Shown here: in pieces, positions 16,743-25,484 of the stretch
Layout of the letters: the number at the start of each line of letters is the position of its first letter
How positions within the stretch are numbered: position 1 is the stretch's first letter
Assembly: GCF_004335085.1 (NCBI RefSeq)
Contig: NZ_RQRS01000010.1
Location: 111,639-175,638 of the forward strand
DNA from: Pedobacter nototheniae
GTDB taxonomy: Bacteria; Bacteroidota; Bacteroidia; Sphingobacteriales; Sphingobacteriaceae
DNA length: 64,000 bases
Reading direction: 5' to 3'
Translations under genes and position numbers: made by a program
The notes under the pieces: generated by a model
What the model saw: only the letters and a program-made list of their open reading frames with translations
What the model was told of the DNA's origin: nothing
Databases searched by the model: none

Positions 16743-17774
16743 TTAAATATCAATCATTAGTTCGCAATTGTAATGCGTAGCCGAATTTACAACATTTAAT
16801 TTATATCTATCTGGATATATCAATTGCAACCTTCTTTCTACATTAGTTAAACCAACGCCGCCTTGTGCATCTTTATTTTGCTGGTTCTTTTTATTAATAA
16901 CGCTAAAGTGCAAAATCTTTTGGTTGGCAATAATATTAATCTTAATGGGTTCTTCCGGATCATTAACCACACCATGCTTAAATGCATTTTCTACAAAAGA
17001 GATTAGCATTAGAGGTACAATCTTCTGATCGTCTATCTCCCCATTAAGATTCATTTCTACATATGCCCCATCCTTAAACCTTATTTTTTGCAGTTCGATA
17101 TAACTTTTTAAATAATCAACTTCCTTGCTTAAAGAAACCGTGGGCGTATTACTTTCATAAATCATATAACGCATAATTTCTGAAAGCTTCATAATTGCAT
17201 CTGCCGTCTTATCCGATTTCTGGTAAGCCAAAGAATAAATATTATTAAGTGAATTGAATAAAAAGTGTGGATTAAGCTGCGATTTTAGAAACTGTAATTC
17301 CATTTCACGACCTTCAGATTCAAGATTACGCTTTATCCTTTCGCTGTTAAACCAATCTATAGTAAATTTGATAATACAACTGGAAACTAAAAAGAATCCA
17401 CTTATAAAAACTTGTATAATGTAATATAATGTTACGGTAAGATTGGGTTTTTTCTCAACTTTTGAATGATTGAAAATCTCATTATGCATTAATACCGTTA
17501 ATGTTGTTTTAAGTAATGGAACAACGGCAAGCAAAGCAATAAATGCCAGTATGTAAATTAAATAACGCCTTCTTTTACCTATTAGCTGAGGGATGAGAAT
17601 AATGTAATTTATATAAAATAAAGAGATATTGATTATTCCAAGTACTACTGTGCCATAAAAAAAATCCTTAAGATCAAATTTTTCTTTACTAAAAATAACA
17701 CTTACAACAATTAGCACTAGCATTAACCCCCAAAATATGCCATGGAGTACAAGTGCGCCTTTACTTTTTTTCAT
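16743..17774 (-). CDS. LytS-like sensor histidine kinase
   Basis: The 343-residue protein has four hydrophobic segments in the first 140 residues (about 8-28, 41-62, 71-90, 115-137), then a His_kinase domain with the phosphoacceptor in QLNPHFLFNSLNNIY (His170), and a compact ATPase domain (LISFVENAFKHG as N box, GGVGLTNVERRL as G box). No large extracellular domain is present, so the signal is probably sensed within the membrane. It is the partner of the LytTR regulator immediately downstream. Its promoter region (17775-17974) is shared with the divergent small-protein/ABC operon. Confidence 0.92.
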   Translation of the reverse strand: MKKSKGALVLHGIFWGLMLVLIVVSVIFSKEKFDLKDFFYGTVVLGIINISLFYINYIILIPQLIGKRRRYLIYILAFIALLAVVPLLKTTLTVLMHNEIFNHSKVEKKPNLTVTLYYIIQVFISGFFLVSSCIIKFTIDWFNSERIKRNLESEGREMELQFLKSQLNPHFLFNSLNNIYSLAYQKSDKTADAIMKLSEIMRYMIYESNTPTVSLSKEVDYLKSYIELQKIRFKDGAYVEMNLNGEIDDQKIVPLMLISFVENAFKHGVVNDPEEPIKINIIANQKILHFSVINKKNQQNKDAQGGVGLTNVERRLQLIYPDRYKLNVVNSATHYNCELMIDI

Positions 17775-17974
17775 GCTTCCAAAATAACTAAACTTTCAAA
17801 ATAAAGACAAAACAATCTACCAACGGGCATTTTTTTTCTACGAACGGTCAATCTGGCGAATTTTATCGACAAACGCCAAAAAAGCCTGTTTATCTATAAT
17901 CATTAACACTTGGTATAATAGATTTTAGCAGCTTAATTTTCTTGCCTTTCTTTGAATCATCAAAACGAAACAAC

Positions 17975-18148
17975 ATGAAAAAATTAACTAATACCTCGCC
18001 ATTCTTACTTTTATTATTGCCAGTATTTATGATGATTGTTTTAACATTAACAATCAACACAAATCAAAATAATGATGGAGAAATCGTTGTTAAGCCAGCT
18101 AAAACTTCAGGCTCGATTGTGAAACAAGCAACTGCAATTTTCAAATAG
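17975..18148 (+). CDS. Small single-pass membrane protein, unrecognised
   Basis: From the ATG at 17975 this encodes 57 residues: a short Lys/Thr/Asn N-terminus, one strong hydrophobic helix at about 8-27 (SPFLLLLLPVFMMIVLTLTI), and a polar tail with KPAKTSGSIVKQ. It could be a membrane-anchored small protein or a secreted peptide precursor with an uncleaved signal. It ends five bases before the ABC ATPase gene, so it is almost surely the first gene of that operon. An in-frame ATG at 17942 would add 11 residues that weaken the signal-like start. I do not recognise the family. Confidence 0.6.
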   Translation: MKKLTNTSPFLLLLLPVFMMIVLTLTINTNQNNDGEIVVKPAKTSGSIVKQATAIFK

Positions 18149-18153
18149 AACTG

Positions 18154-19062
18154 ATGAGTAATTACGCGATCGAAACTGTTGGTTTAAACTTTAACTTTGA
18201 TAACCAACCAATTATTAAGGATTTATCCTTACAGGTACCAAAAGGAAGTATTTATGGTTTCTTAGGTCCAAATGGAGCGGGTAAAACCACTACCATTAAA
18301 ATATTATTAAACCTGCTGAAATCACCCGCCGATCAGGTTTTTATTTTCGGTAAGGAAATTAACAGAAATCGTACAGCTATATTAAAACGAGTTGGTGCGC
18401 TTGTAGAGCAACCTGCTATATATGCACATTTAACAGGCAGGGAAAATTTAAATAACCGTTGTCTTTTATTAGGCATCAAAAAAAGCAAAACAGATGAAAT
18501 GCTTGCTTTAGTTGGCTTAACAGAAGCAGCTAACAAAGCCGCATCTAAATATTCTTTAGGGATGAAACAGCGTTTAGGTATTGCGCTGGCATTGGTTGCT
18601 GATCCTGAACTTTTACTTTTAGATGAACCTACAAACGGTCTTGATCCAAACGGTATTATTGAAGTTAGAAACTTAATGATAGATCTAACAACCAACCACA
18701 ATAAAACCATATTAGTTTCTAGTCATTTACTAGCAGAAATAGAGCGTACAGCAACATATGTTGGCATTATAAACAAAGGCTCCCTTGTTTTTCAGGGTAC
18801 CATTAATGAACTACACCAACTAAGTAAACCAATGTTAGAAGTTGAAGTAGATCAAATAGAGAATGCATCTAATTTTCTTAAAAAATCTGGCTATAACGTT
18901 GTGGAACAAACCGAAAAAAGAATTTCCATTCCATTTACAAACGCAAAAGATAGTGGTCAAATAAATACGCTGTTAATTCAAAACGGCTTTACTGTAAGCA
19001 GTCTTTATCAGGAAAGAAAAGATCTCGAAAATTTATTCTTAGACATTACTAAAAACAAATAA
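18154..19062 (+). CDS. ABC transporter ATP-binding protein
   Basis: The 302-residue protein has all ABC ATPase motifs in order: Walker A GPNGAGKTT at 38-46, Q-loop region near VEQPAIYAHL, signature YSLGMKQRLGIA near 130-141, Walker B ELLLLDEPTNGLDP, and the switch His in LVSSHLLAE. The C-terminal 80 residues form the extra domain typical of CcmA/BcrA-type ATPases. Such proteins drive export of lipids, antimicrobial peptides or antibiotics. It is followed by its permease gene after a two-base gap. The upstream small protein and divergent LytTR system suggest envelope-stress or peptide-resistance control (inference). Confidence 0.95.
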   Translation: MSNYAIETVGLNFNFDNQPIIKDLSLQVPKGSIYGFLGPNGAGKTTTIKILLNLLKSPADQVFIFGKEINRNRTAILKRVGALVEQPAIYAHLTGRENLNNRCLLLGIKKSKTDEMLALVGLTEAANKAASKYSLGMKQRLGIALALVADPELLLLDEPTNGLDPNGIIEVRNLMIDLTTNHNKTILVSSHLLAEIERTATYVGIINKGSLVFQGTINELHQLSKPMLEVEVDQIENASNFLKKSGYNVVEQTEKRISIPFTNAKDSGQINTLLIQNGFTVSSLYQERKDLENLFLDITKNK

Positions 19063-19064
19063 TT

Positions 19065-19862
19065 ATGCGCTCACTATACATATCTCTTGCTTCCGAATTT
19101 TACAAATCGCGAAAAACGCTGGCTTTTTGGGCAGCTATAATTTTACCTGTTGTTATTTGTGGCTTAATTACCTTTGGCTTTTATAGTGGTTCTGATAAAA
19201 TATTAGGCCTGCATTACCCTCCAATGATATTATGGCTTCGTTATATTGGTGCTGCTCTAGGTGTAATGGGCGTATTAATTCTGCCGTTCTATGTAATTTT
19301 TATGGCTTTCTCTGTTAACAATATTGAACATAAAAACGATACCTGGAAAACGCTATTCGCTCAGCCTTTAAATAAATTTTCCATCTATGCAGCAAAATAT
19401 CTTTTTGCCGTAATTCTGATCTTCATCTGTCTATCATTATTCGGCCTTTTAACTTATGCCTTCGGACAATTACTGCAAGTTTTAGTACCAAAATATAATT
19501 TCAATGGTTATGATCCATCAGGATTATTGACTAAATTTTATCTTAAACTTTTTCTTTCTTCTCTAGGGATATTATCTTTCCAGTTTATATTGAGTTTAAT
19601 TTGGTCAGATTTCTTAAAGCCAATGGGTATCGGTTTTGTAGGAATAATTATGGGGATAATAACAGCAAATGTAGGTTGGAAATATGCTTTTTTAATTCCA
19701 TACAGCCTCCCAACCTTAGTTTTAAATAGCAGTTCGGCAAAAGTAGTAAAGAACCCTGCTGATGTTTTAATTTTTACCCAAGAAATTTGGACAAGTTTAA
19801 TCTTTGCTGTTGTGTTGTTCATTCTCGGTTATTTTATCGTATCCAAAAAAAGTATAAAATAA
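19065..19862 (+). CDS. ABC-2 type transporter permease
   Basis: The 265-residue protein has six predicted membrane segments (about 19-38, 56-82, 108-132, 155-175, 183-202, 238-258) and no catalytic motif, consistent with a BcrB/NatB-like ABC-2 permease. The segment NIEHKNDTWKTLFAQPLNK between the second and third helices fits the coupling-loop pattern of lantibiotic-immunity permeases. It is the partner of the ATPase directly upstream. A terminator follows 24 bases after the stop. Confidence 0.85.
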   Translation: MRSLYISLASEFYKSRKTLAFWAAIILPVVICGLITFGFYSGSDKILGLHYPPMILWLRYIGAALGVMGVLILPFYVIFMAFSVNNIEHKNDTWKTLFAQPLNKFSIYAAKYLFAVILIFICLSLFGLLTYAFGQLLQVLVPKYNFNGYDPSGLLTKFYLKLFLSSLGILSFQFILSLIWSDFLKPMGIGFVGIIMGIITANVGWKYAFLIPYSLPTLVLNSSSAKVVKNPADVLIFTQEIWTSLIFAVVLFILGYFIVSKKSIK

Positions 19863-19885
19863 AATCGCTAATCACTATAAATTAC

Positions 19886-19917
19886 ATCCGCTATATTAAT
19901 TTGTAGCGGATTTTTTT
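19886..19917 (+). terminator. Terminator of the ABC transporter operon
   Basis: ATCCGCTA at 19886-19893 pairs with TAGCGGAT at 19904-19911, followed by a run of T. Confidence 0.85.
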
Positions 19918-20027
19918 ATTTAATTCCCTGCAAATGCAACCTGGTAACGATGTAAAAATATTACGATAAATAGCCATTAAACAGCATAAAGCGTACTTTT
20001 ATTCATAATCAACTAACTAATTTAAAT

Positions 20028-21590
20028 ATGATTAAAAGATTTACAACAACCGCATTGGCCTTAGGCTTTTGCATTTCTGTTTTTGCACAAGATACTCCAG
20101 ATGCAGCTATTGTTCAAAAAATTAGAAAAGAGGGCTTAGAAAATTCAAAAGCAATGGATATTGCCTTTAACTTAACTGATGTTAATGGCCCACGTTTATC
20201 AAACTCTCCAGGTTTAAAAAAAGCTCAAGAATGGGCTGTAAAACAATTAACCGAATGGGGCTTAAAAAATGTTCATTTAGAAGAATGGGGTACTTTTGGT
20301 AAAGGCTGGCAAATTGATAAATATTATGCCGCAACCACCTTGCCATATTACCATGCAATTATTGCATCACCTAAAGCATGGACTCCAGGAACCAACGGTC
20401 CAATTAAATCAGAAGTTGTTTTAATTAAAGCCGATAGCGTTGCTGATTTAGCCAAATACAAAGGAAAACTTGCAGGCAAAATTGTAATGTTAGATCAGGG
20501 AAACCCTCTTCCAAGTGGCACCAAACCTGATTTTGTACGTTATGCAGATACAACTTTAGCTAAAATGGCTGATGCAAAGCCACAAGCGGCCGGAGATCGC
20601 CAACGTTTTGGAAACGGCAATAATATGATGGCTCAAATGATGAAACTTCGTGAAGTTAGAGCCGCTATATCTGCCATGCTTCTTGAAGAAAAAGTAGGCT
20701 TAATTTTAACTTATGCCCGTGGCGGACAAGGAACTTTTTTTACAAGCAACGGTGCTTCCTATGCCTTAGATGCAAAACCAGTTTCTCCTGAATTGGAAGT
20801 TTCTGCTGAAGATTATTTACACATGTTGCGCTTGCTGCGTGGTGGTAAAGCGGTAGAAGTTGAAGCAGATGTTAAAACCTCTTTTTACGATCAGGACCCA
20901 AAAGGTTATAACGTAATTGCTGAGATACCTGGAACAGATAAAAAATTAAAAGACGAAGTAGTTATTATCGGCGGTCACTTTGATTCATGGCACGCTGCCA
21001 CAGGTGCTACAGATAATGCAGCAGGCTCTACAGTAATGATGGAGGCTATGCGCATTTTAAAAGCTATTGATTTTAAACCAAAACGTACTATTCGTATTGC
21101 ACTTTGGAGCTCGGAAGAGCAAGGTTTATTTGGCTCAAGAAACTATGTACTTAAACATTATGGAGATCCAAAAACTATGGTTTTAACACCAGATCAAAAA
21201 AAGGTATCTGCTTATTATAACCTCGATAATGGAACAGGAAAAATCCGTGGAATTTATTTGCAAGGCAACGTTGCAGCTGGCCCGATCTTTAAAAGCTGGT
21301 TAACACCATTTAATGATTTAGGCGCTAACACTGTAACAGTAAGCAATACTGGCGGTACAGATCATCAAGCTTTTGATGCTGTTGGAATCCCAGGTTTTCA
21401 GTTTATTCAAGACCCGATGGATTACAACACCAGAACGCACCACAGCAACCAGGATACTTACGATAGATTGGTTGAAGATGATTTAAAACAAGCGGCAACA
21501 ATTATTGCCTCATTCGTTTACAACACTTCACAGCGTGATGCACAGATTCCAAGAAAAGATTTGCCTACGCCTCAACCTGCAAGACAATAA
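20028..21590 (+). CDS. Exported M28-type zinc peptidase with PA domain
   Basis: The 520-residue protein begins with a signal peptide (MIKRFTTTALALGFCISVFA). A protease-associated-like insert occupies about 110-290, and the dinuclear zinc peptidase core follows: GGHFDSWHAATGATDNAAGS (His and Asp ligands), WSSEEQGLFGSRNY (catalytic Glu pair), and near the end the His ligand region NTRTHHSNQDTYDRL. It would remove amino acids from peptides, or dipeptides, in the periplasm or outside. TACTTTTA upstream resembles a -7 element. The gene stands alone between two terminators. Confidence 0.9.
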   Translation: MIKRFTTTALALGFCISVFAQDTPDAAIVQKIRKEGLENSKAMDIAFNLTDVNGPRLSNSPGLKKAQEWAVKQLTEWGLKNVHLEEWGTFGKGWQIDKYYAATTLPYYHAIIASPKAWTPGTNGPIKSEVVLIKADSVADLAKYKGKLAGKIVMLDQGNPLPSGTKPDFVRYADTTLAKMADAKPQAAGDRQRFGNGNNMMAQMMKLREVRAAISAMLLEEKVGLILTYARGGQGTFFTSNGASYALDAKPVSPELEVSAEDYLHMLRLLRGGKAVEVEADVKTSFYDQDPKGYNVIAEIPGTDKKLKDEVVIIGGHFDSWHAATGATDNAAGSTVMMEAMRILKAIDFKPKRTIRIALWSSEEQGLFGSRNYVLKHYGDPKTMVLTPDQKKVSAYYNLDNGTGKIRGIYLQGNVAAGPIFKSWLTPFNDLGANTVTVSNTGGTDHQAFDAVGIPGFQFIQDPMDYNTRTHHSNQDTYDRLVEDDLKQAATIIASFVYNTSQRDAQIPRKDLPTPQPARQ

Positions 21591-21612
21591 TTTCTTTTAT
21601 TTAAATACATAT

Positions 21613-21648
21613 AAAAGTCTGCCCAGTATTTAGGCAGACTTTTTTTTT
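21613..21648 (+). terminator. Terminator of the M28 peptidase gene
   Basis: AAAAGTCTGCC pairs with GGCAGACTTTT across a 9-base loop and is followed by further T. Confidence 0.9.
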
Positions 21649-21730
21649 GCAATAACGCTTGGAAAACTAAGCAATTAGTTTTAAATTTAATCAGGGTAAT
21701 ACTATTCCCTATCCTTATTATAAAATTATT

Positions 21731-22108
21731 ATGGAAATTAAAGATTTAACCAAAGCCGAAGAGCAGATTATGCAGGTATTGTGGCAGTTAGAAAAGGCAT
21801 TTGTTAAGGATGTGATTGATGAATTGCCTATCCCAAAACCAGCTTACAACACTGTTTCAACAATTATCAGAATCCTCGAAACCAAAGGTTTTATAGGGCA
21901 CGAAGCATTTGGAAAAGCACATCAATATCATCCGTTAATTAGCAAAGAAGAATATAAGCGGCATGCAACTGAAAAACTATTGGGAAATTATTTTGAAAAC
22001 TCCGTAGAAAGCATGTTCTCATTCTTTGTTAAAGAAGAAAAATTGGATTTAAGTGATGTGGATGAAATTTTAAAAATGATTAATAATATTAAACATAAGC
22101 CAAGATGA
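21731..22108 (+). CDS. BlaI/MecI family winged-helix repressor
   Basis: The 125-residue protein opens with LTKAEEQIMQVLWQLEKAFVKD, the usual BlaI start, and has the winged helix in PAYNTVSTIIRILETKGFIGHE followed by a C-terminal dimerisation helix region (LLGNYFENSVESMFSFFVKE). BlaI repressors are inactivated by cleavage triggered by a membrane BlaR1-type protease. The next gene encodes such a protease and overlaps this one by four bases (ATGA), which couples their translation. Confidence 0.93.
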   Translation: MEIKDLTKAEEQIMQVLWQLEKAFVKDVIDELPIPKPAYNTVSTIIRILETKGFIGHEAFGKAHQYHPLISKEEYKRHATEKLLGNYFENSVESMFSFFVKEEKLDLSDVDEILKMINNIKHKPR

Positions 22109-23796
22109 GTTTTGCCCACTACCTGCTTCAGGTAAACTTATACTTAATTGTTTTTTACGGTTGCTACAAATTACTTTTAGATAAGGAAACCTACTTTACG
22201 TTAAATCGTATTTATCTTGTTGCTGCTGGCGTGTTATCGCTTTGCATACCTTTTATACGTTTGGAGTGGCTTACGGAGCAAAAAGCAGCACAATCTGTTT
22301 ATGCATCAGTAAATTGGGAAAACGTTTTGCAACAGGCCACAATAGTAACCGAAAATAGAACTGGTTTTAACTGGGGAAGCATGCTGGTTTATATTTATTG
22401 TGGTGGTATTGTGTTTTTCCTGTGCCGGTTGGTGTATAATTTATTTGCGGTTAAAAAGCTAATCCAAACGGCCAAAGCAGGTTCAGCATTTTCTTTTTTT
22501 AGCCAAAAAGTTATTGATACCGAACTTCCTGAGGTTGATATTATCGATATTCATGAGGAAGCACACATTAAACAATGGCATACGATAGATATTCTTTTCT
22601 TTGAAATTATCGGCATTATAACCTGGCTTAACCCCGTTATTTATCTTTATAAAAACGCAATTAAAAATATTCATGAGTTTTTAGCAGATGAGCAGGCGGC
22701 AGAATTTCAGGGCGATAAAGCAGAATATGCCATGCTTATCCTTTCCAAATCTTTTGGCATATCCCCCAATACCCTTACAAATGGCTTCTTTGATAAATCG
22801 TTGATTAAAAAACGAATTTATATGCTTCATAAAGAGCCTTCAAAAAAGACAGCTATTTTAAAGTACGGTATTTTTATACCGCTCTTCGCAATTTTCATCG
22901 TATTTTCTTCTGCAACTGTTCGTAAAAATGAAAAATTAATCTCTTTTGCTGAACAAATCCCACTGGAAAAATCTATAGAAGAAGTTCAGGATATTGTAAA
23001 TGAACCATTAAATAAAAACACTAAAACTACGACAGAAATTCCTGCAGAAATAGTTAAGGAAGATCAGCTTACACAGGAAACTAATTTAGATAAACAGGAA
23101 AATACAGCAACGGAATCTAATGAGTTGCTAGAGCCTGCAACCATTGAAGTTCCTAAAGAAAAGGATGATAAAGTTTTTGATTTTTTATCGATCGAAAAAG
23201 CACCCAGTTTTCCTGGCGGAATGAACAAATTTTACGAATATTTATCTAAAACCGTTAAATATCCTAAAGCAGCTATTGAAAATAACATCCAGGGAAAGGT
23301 ATTTTTAAGTTTTATTGTAGAAGCTGATGGTAGTTTGAGCGATGTAACCATTACACGCGGTTTGGGTAGTGGCACGGATGAAGAAGCATTACGCGTAATT
23401 AAGGAAAGTCCGAAATGGTATCCCGGTATTGCCTCAGGAAAAGCCGTAAGGGTGAAATTTAATATAAATGTGAATTTCACGCTAAGTGATGCAGATACTA
23501 AAGTATTTAAACCTGAGCCTCCATTTAGATCACAAAATTTGCTCTATAAATTTAACAATACCGATCAGGTAAAAATTGGTACTGCAGATTTTAAAGGCAT
23601 TGTTATTATAGACGGCGTTATACAATCAGATAAAACAGTATTAAACACCATTAATGTACAAAATATAGCCTCCATTTCGGTTCTTAAAGATCAATCAGCA
23701 ACTAGTATTTATGGATCTAGAGGTGAAAATGGCGCAATTGTTATAACAAACAAACCAACTACGTTGAATTTGGTAAAGAGAGCTGAGGTGAAGTAG
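22105..23796 (+). CDS. BlaR1-like M56 membrane peptidase fused to TonB and plug-like domains
   Basis: The 563-residue protein has an M56 core with membrane segments near 5-24, 33-51, 92-113 and 252-271, zinc motif HEEAH at 150-154 and the downstream EFLADE motif at 191-196. After a Glu/Thr-rich linker (280-355), residues about 357-458 form a TonB C-terminal domain (YPKAAIENNIQGKVFLSFIV, then KWYPGIASGKAVRVKFNI). The last part, about 498-549, resembles the TonB-receptor plug tail (IDGVIQSDKTVLNTI, SISVLKDQSATSIYGSRG, GAIVITNK). No penicillin-binding sensor domain is present. It presumably senses an envelope signal and controls BlaI, but the TonB/plug extension suggests a link to outer-membrane receptors (inference). 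Confidence 0.88.
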   Translation: MSFAHYLLQVNLYLIVFYGCYKLLLDKETYFTLNRIYLVAAGVLSLCIPFIRLEWLTEQKAAQSVYASVNWENVLQQATIVTENRTGFNWGSMLVYIYCGGIVFFLCRLVYNLFAVKKLIQTAKAGSAFSFFSQKVIDTELPEVDIIDIHEEAHIKQWHTIDILFFEIIGIITWLNPVIYLYKNAIKNIHEFLADEQAAEFQGDKAEYAMLILSKSFGISPNTLTNGFFDKSLIKKRIYMLHKEPSKKTAILKYGIFIPLFAIFIVFSSATVRKNEKLISFAEQIPLEKSIEEVQDIVNEPLNKNTKTTTEIPAEIVKEDQLTQETNLDKQENTATESNELLEPATIEVPKEKDDKVFDFLSIEKAPSFPGGMNKFYEYLSKTVKYPKAAIENNIQGKVFLSFIVEADGSLSDVTITRGLGSGTDEEALRVIKESPKWYPGIASGKAVRVKFNINVNFTLSDADTKVFKPEPPFRSQNLLYKFNNTDQVKIGTADFKGIVIIDGVIQSDKTVLNTINVQNIASISVLKDQSATSIYGSRGENGAIVITNKPTTLNLVKRAEVK

Positions 23797-23844
23797 ATAA
23801 CTACCAGAGAACAAAATCACACTAAAAAAAATCTAAATAAAACG

Positions 23845-24273
23845 ATGAGAAAGCTAGCAATTTTAGCCTTATTAGGGATTGTAATCTCTTTTACCGCTGC
23901 CACCGCACAAGTTAAAGGCAAAGGCAAAAAAGTTTACGATTTTACCTCTGTAGAGAAACAACCTTCCTACCCAGGCGGAATCGCAAAGTTTTACGAATAT
24001 CTGGGTAAAAGCATTAAATATCCTGAAGTTGCTAAAAAGAATAAAACTGAAGGCAAGGTGTTTCTTTCCTTCATTGTTGAAGAAGATGGTTCCTTATCTG
24101 GTATTGAGGTATTAAAGGGGCTCTCCAAAGAAACAGATGCAGAAGCAGTCCGGGTTTTTAAAGCTGCTCCTAAATGGAATCCTGCATTAGTTAAAGGGAA
24201 ACCAGTACGTGTAAAATACAATATCAACATTAATTTTGCTGACCCTACTGGAAAGCAAATACAAAAAACTTAA
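23845..24273 (+). CDS. Stand-alone TonB C-terminal domain protein
   Basis: The 142-residue protein has a signal peptide (MRKLAILALLGIVISFTAA) and then one TonB C-terminal domain (PSYPGGIAKFYEYLGKSIKY, GKVFLSFIVEEDGSLSGIEV, PVRVKYNINI). It closely resembles residues about 357-458 of the preceding BlaR1-like protein, including the VYDFTSVEK/VFDFLSIEK lead-in and YPGG/FPGG motif, so the two arose by duplication. It lacks the N-terminal membrane anchor and Pro-rich span of a working TonB, so energising a receptor by itself is doubtful. It lies 48 bp downstream and is probably cotranscribed. Confidence 0.85.
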   Translation: MRKLAILALLGIVISFTAATAQVKGKGKKVYDFTSVEKQPSYPGGIAKFYEYLGKSIKYPEVAKKNKTEGKVFLSFIVEEDGSLSGIEVLKGLSKETDAEAVRVFKAAPKWNPALVKGKPVRVKYNININFADPTGKQIQKT

Positions 24274-24334
24274 ACTATAAACATCAATTTAGATTTAGCT
24301 AATGCTGAATCATTTTAAATAAATCTTAAAGCAC

Positions 24335-24363
24335 AAAACCCCAGCTAAAATAGCCGGGGTTTT
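24335..24363 (+). terminator. Terminator of the BlaI/BlaR1/TonB operon
   Basis: AAAACCCC-A-GCTA and TAGC-C-GGGGTTT form a stem with one mismatch and a 3-base loop, followed by T. Confidence 0.85.
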
Positions 24364-24572
24364 ATGTTCTCTCTCCTGTCTCGGAACACTAAATCTATTA
24401 AAATTTTAAATTATAACCAAATTTTGCCAAATAAAATTTCCGATAGATATAGGTTTAATATGCTTACATAGAATTATTCGATTCAAAACGAATTATAATT
24501 TGCCACAAATCACTTATTACCCTACAAAACAGATGTTTATATATTTTGAATATTTAGACATCTAAATTGTAC
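24364..24572. other. AT-rich intergenic spacer
   Basis: This lies between two convergent operons, bounded by their terminators. No open reading frame, RNA gene or repeat is recognised. Confidence 0.5.
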
Positions 24573-24606
24573 AAAAAAACCCAAACTACTTTCGCGATTT
24601 GGGTTT
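24573..24606 (-). terminator. Terminator of the succinate dehydrogenase operon
   Basis: On the minus strand AAACCCAAA pairs with TTTGGGTTT (24598-24606 and 24577-24585) and is followed by a T-run. It lies about 20 bases after the sdhB stop codon. Confidence 0.85.
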
Positions 24607-24625
24607 ACAATTGAAGGCAATATTT

Positions 24626-25396
24626 TTAAACTTCCTCTTCTGAAATAAACTTTGCTGTTGCAAAATCACGGTTCATTCGAGCGATATTTTCTAATGAAAT
24701 TCCTTTAGGACATTCGGCTTCGCAAGCTCCAGTATTGGTACAGTTACCAAAACCTTCTGCATCCATTTGAGCAACCATGCTTTGTACACGGCGATAGCGT
24801 TCTGGCTGACCTTGCGGCAATAAAGCCAATTGAGAAATTTTTGCAGAAACAAATAGCATTGCTGATGCATTTTTACAAGTTGCAACACACGCACCACAAC
24901 CAATACAAGCAGCAGCTTCAAAAGCAGCATCAGCCTGTTTTTTAGGGATTGGCAAGTTGTTTGCATCTTGAGCATTACCTGTGTTTACAGAAATAAAACC
25001 ACCAGCTGCAATAACTCTATCAAATGCTGAACGATCTACGGTTAAATCTTTAACTACCGGAAATGCTGCTGCTCTCCAAGGTTCAACCGTAATGGTATCG
25101 CCATCCTTGAAAGAACGCATGTGCAACTGGCAGGTTGTTACTAAATCTTTTGGCCCGTGTGGACGACCGTTGATAAACATAGAACACATACCGCAAATTC
25201 CTTCACGACAATCGTGATCGAAAACGATAGGTTCTTCGCCTTTATTAATTAATTGCTCGTTTAACACATCGAACATTTCTAAAAAAGACATGTCAGGTGA
25301 AATATCGGCAAGTTTATAATCTACCAAAGCACCTTTGGTATTGTTATTTTTTTGACGCCAAACTTTTAGCGTTAAGTTCATATTTCCTGTACTCAT
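24626..25396 (-). CDS. sdhB: Succinate dehydrogenase/fumarate reductase iron-sulfur subunit
   Basis: The 256-residue protein has a plant-type [2Fe-2S] ferredoxin domain with [12 protein letters not shown] at about 63-74 and a later Cys in TTCQLHMRS, then the bacterial ferredoxin domain with [13 protein letters not shown] and [14 protein letters not shown] for the [4Fe-4S] and [3Fe-4S] clusters. It transfers electrons from the flavoprotein to the cytochrome b subunit at the inner membrane. It is the last gene of an sdhCAB operon, separated from sdhA by an 86-bp gap holding an inverted repeat. Confidence 0.96.
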   Translation of the reverse strand: MSTGNMNLTLKVWRQKNNNTKGALVDYKLADISPDMSFLEMFDVLNEQLINKGEEPIVFDHDCREGICGMCSMFINGRPHGPKDLVTTCQLHMRSFKDGDTITVEPWRAAAFPVVKDLTVDRSAFDRVIAAGGFISVNTGNAQDANNLPIPKKQADAAFEAAACIGCGACVATCKNASAMLFVSAKISQLALLPQGQPERYRRVQSMVAQMDAEGFGNCTNTGACEAECPKGISLENIARMNRDFATAKFISEEEV

Positions 25397-25417
25397 GATA
25401 TTGAGATTTAAGTATCA

Positions 25418-25484
25418 AGTAGCGAGAACCAAGTATCAAGATTTTAACTCAAGTCTTGATACTTGATACCTACGTCTTGCTACT
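25418..25484. repeat. Inverted repeat between sdhA and sdhB
   Basis: AGTAGCGAGA...AAGTATCAAGA at 25418-25441 is mirrored by TCTTGATACTTG...TCTTGCTACT at 25454-25484, with the second arm longer by a few bases (GATACCTACG). The word AGTATCAAG or its complement occurs four times in 75 bp. It could fold into a long hairpin in the sdh mRNA, or be a small mobile or repetitive element. Confidence 0.65.
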
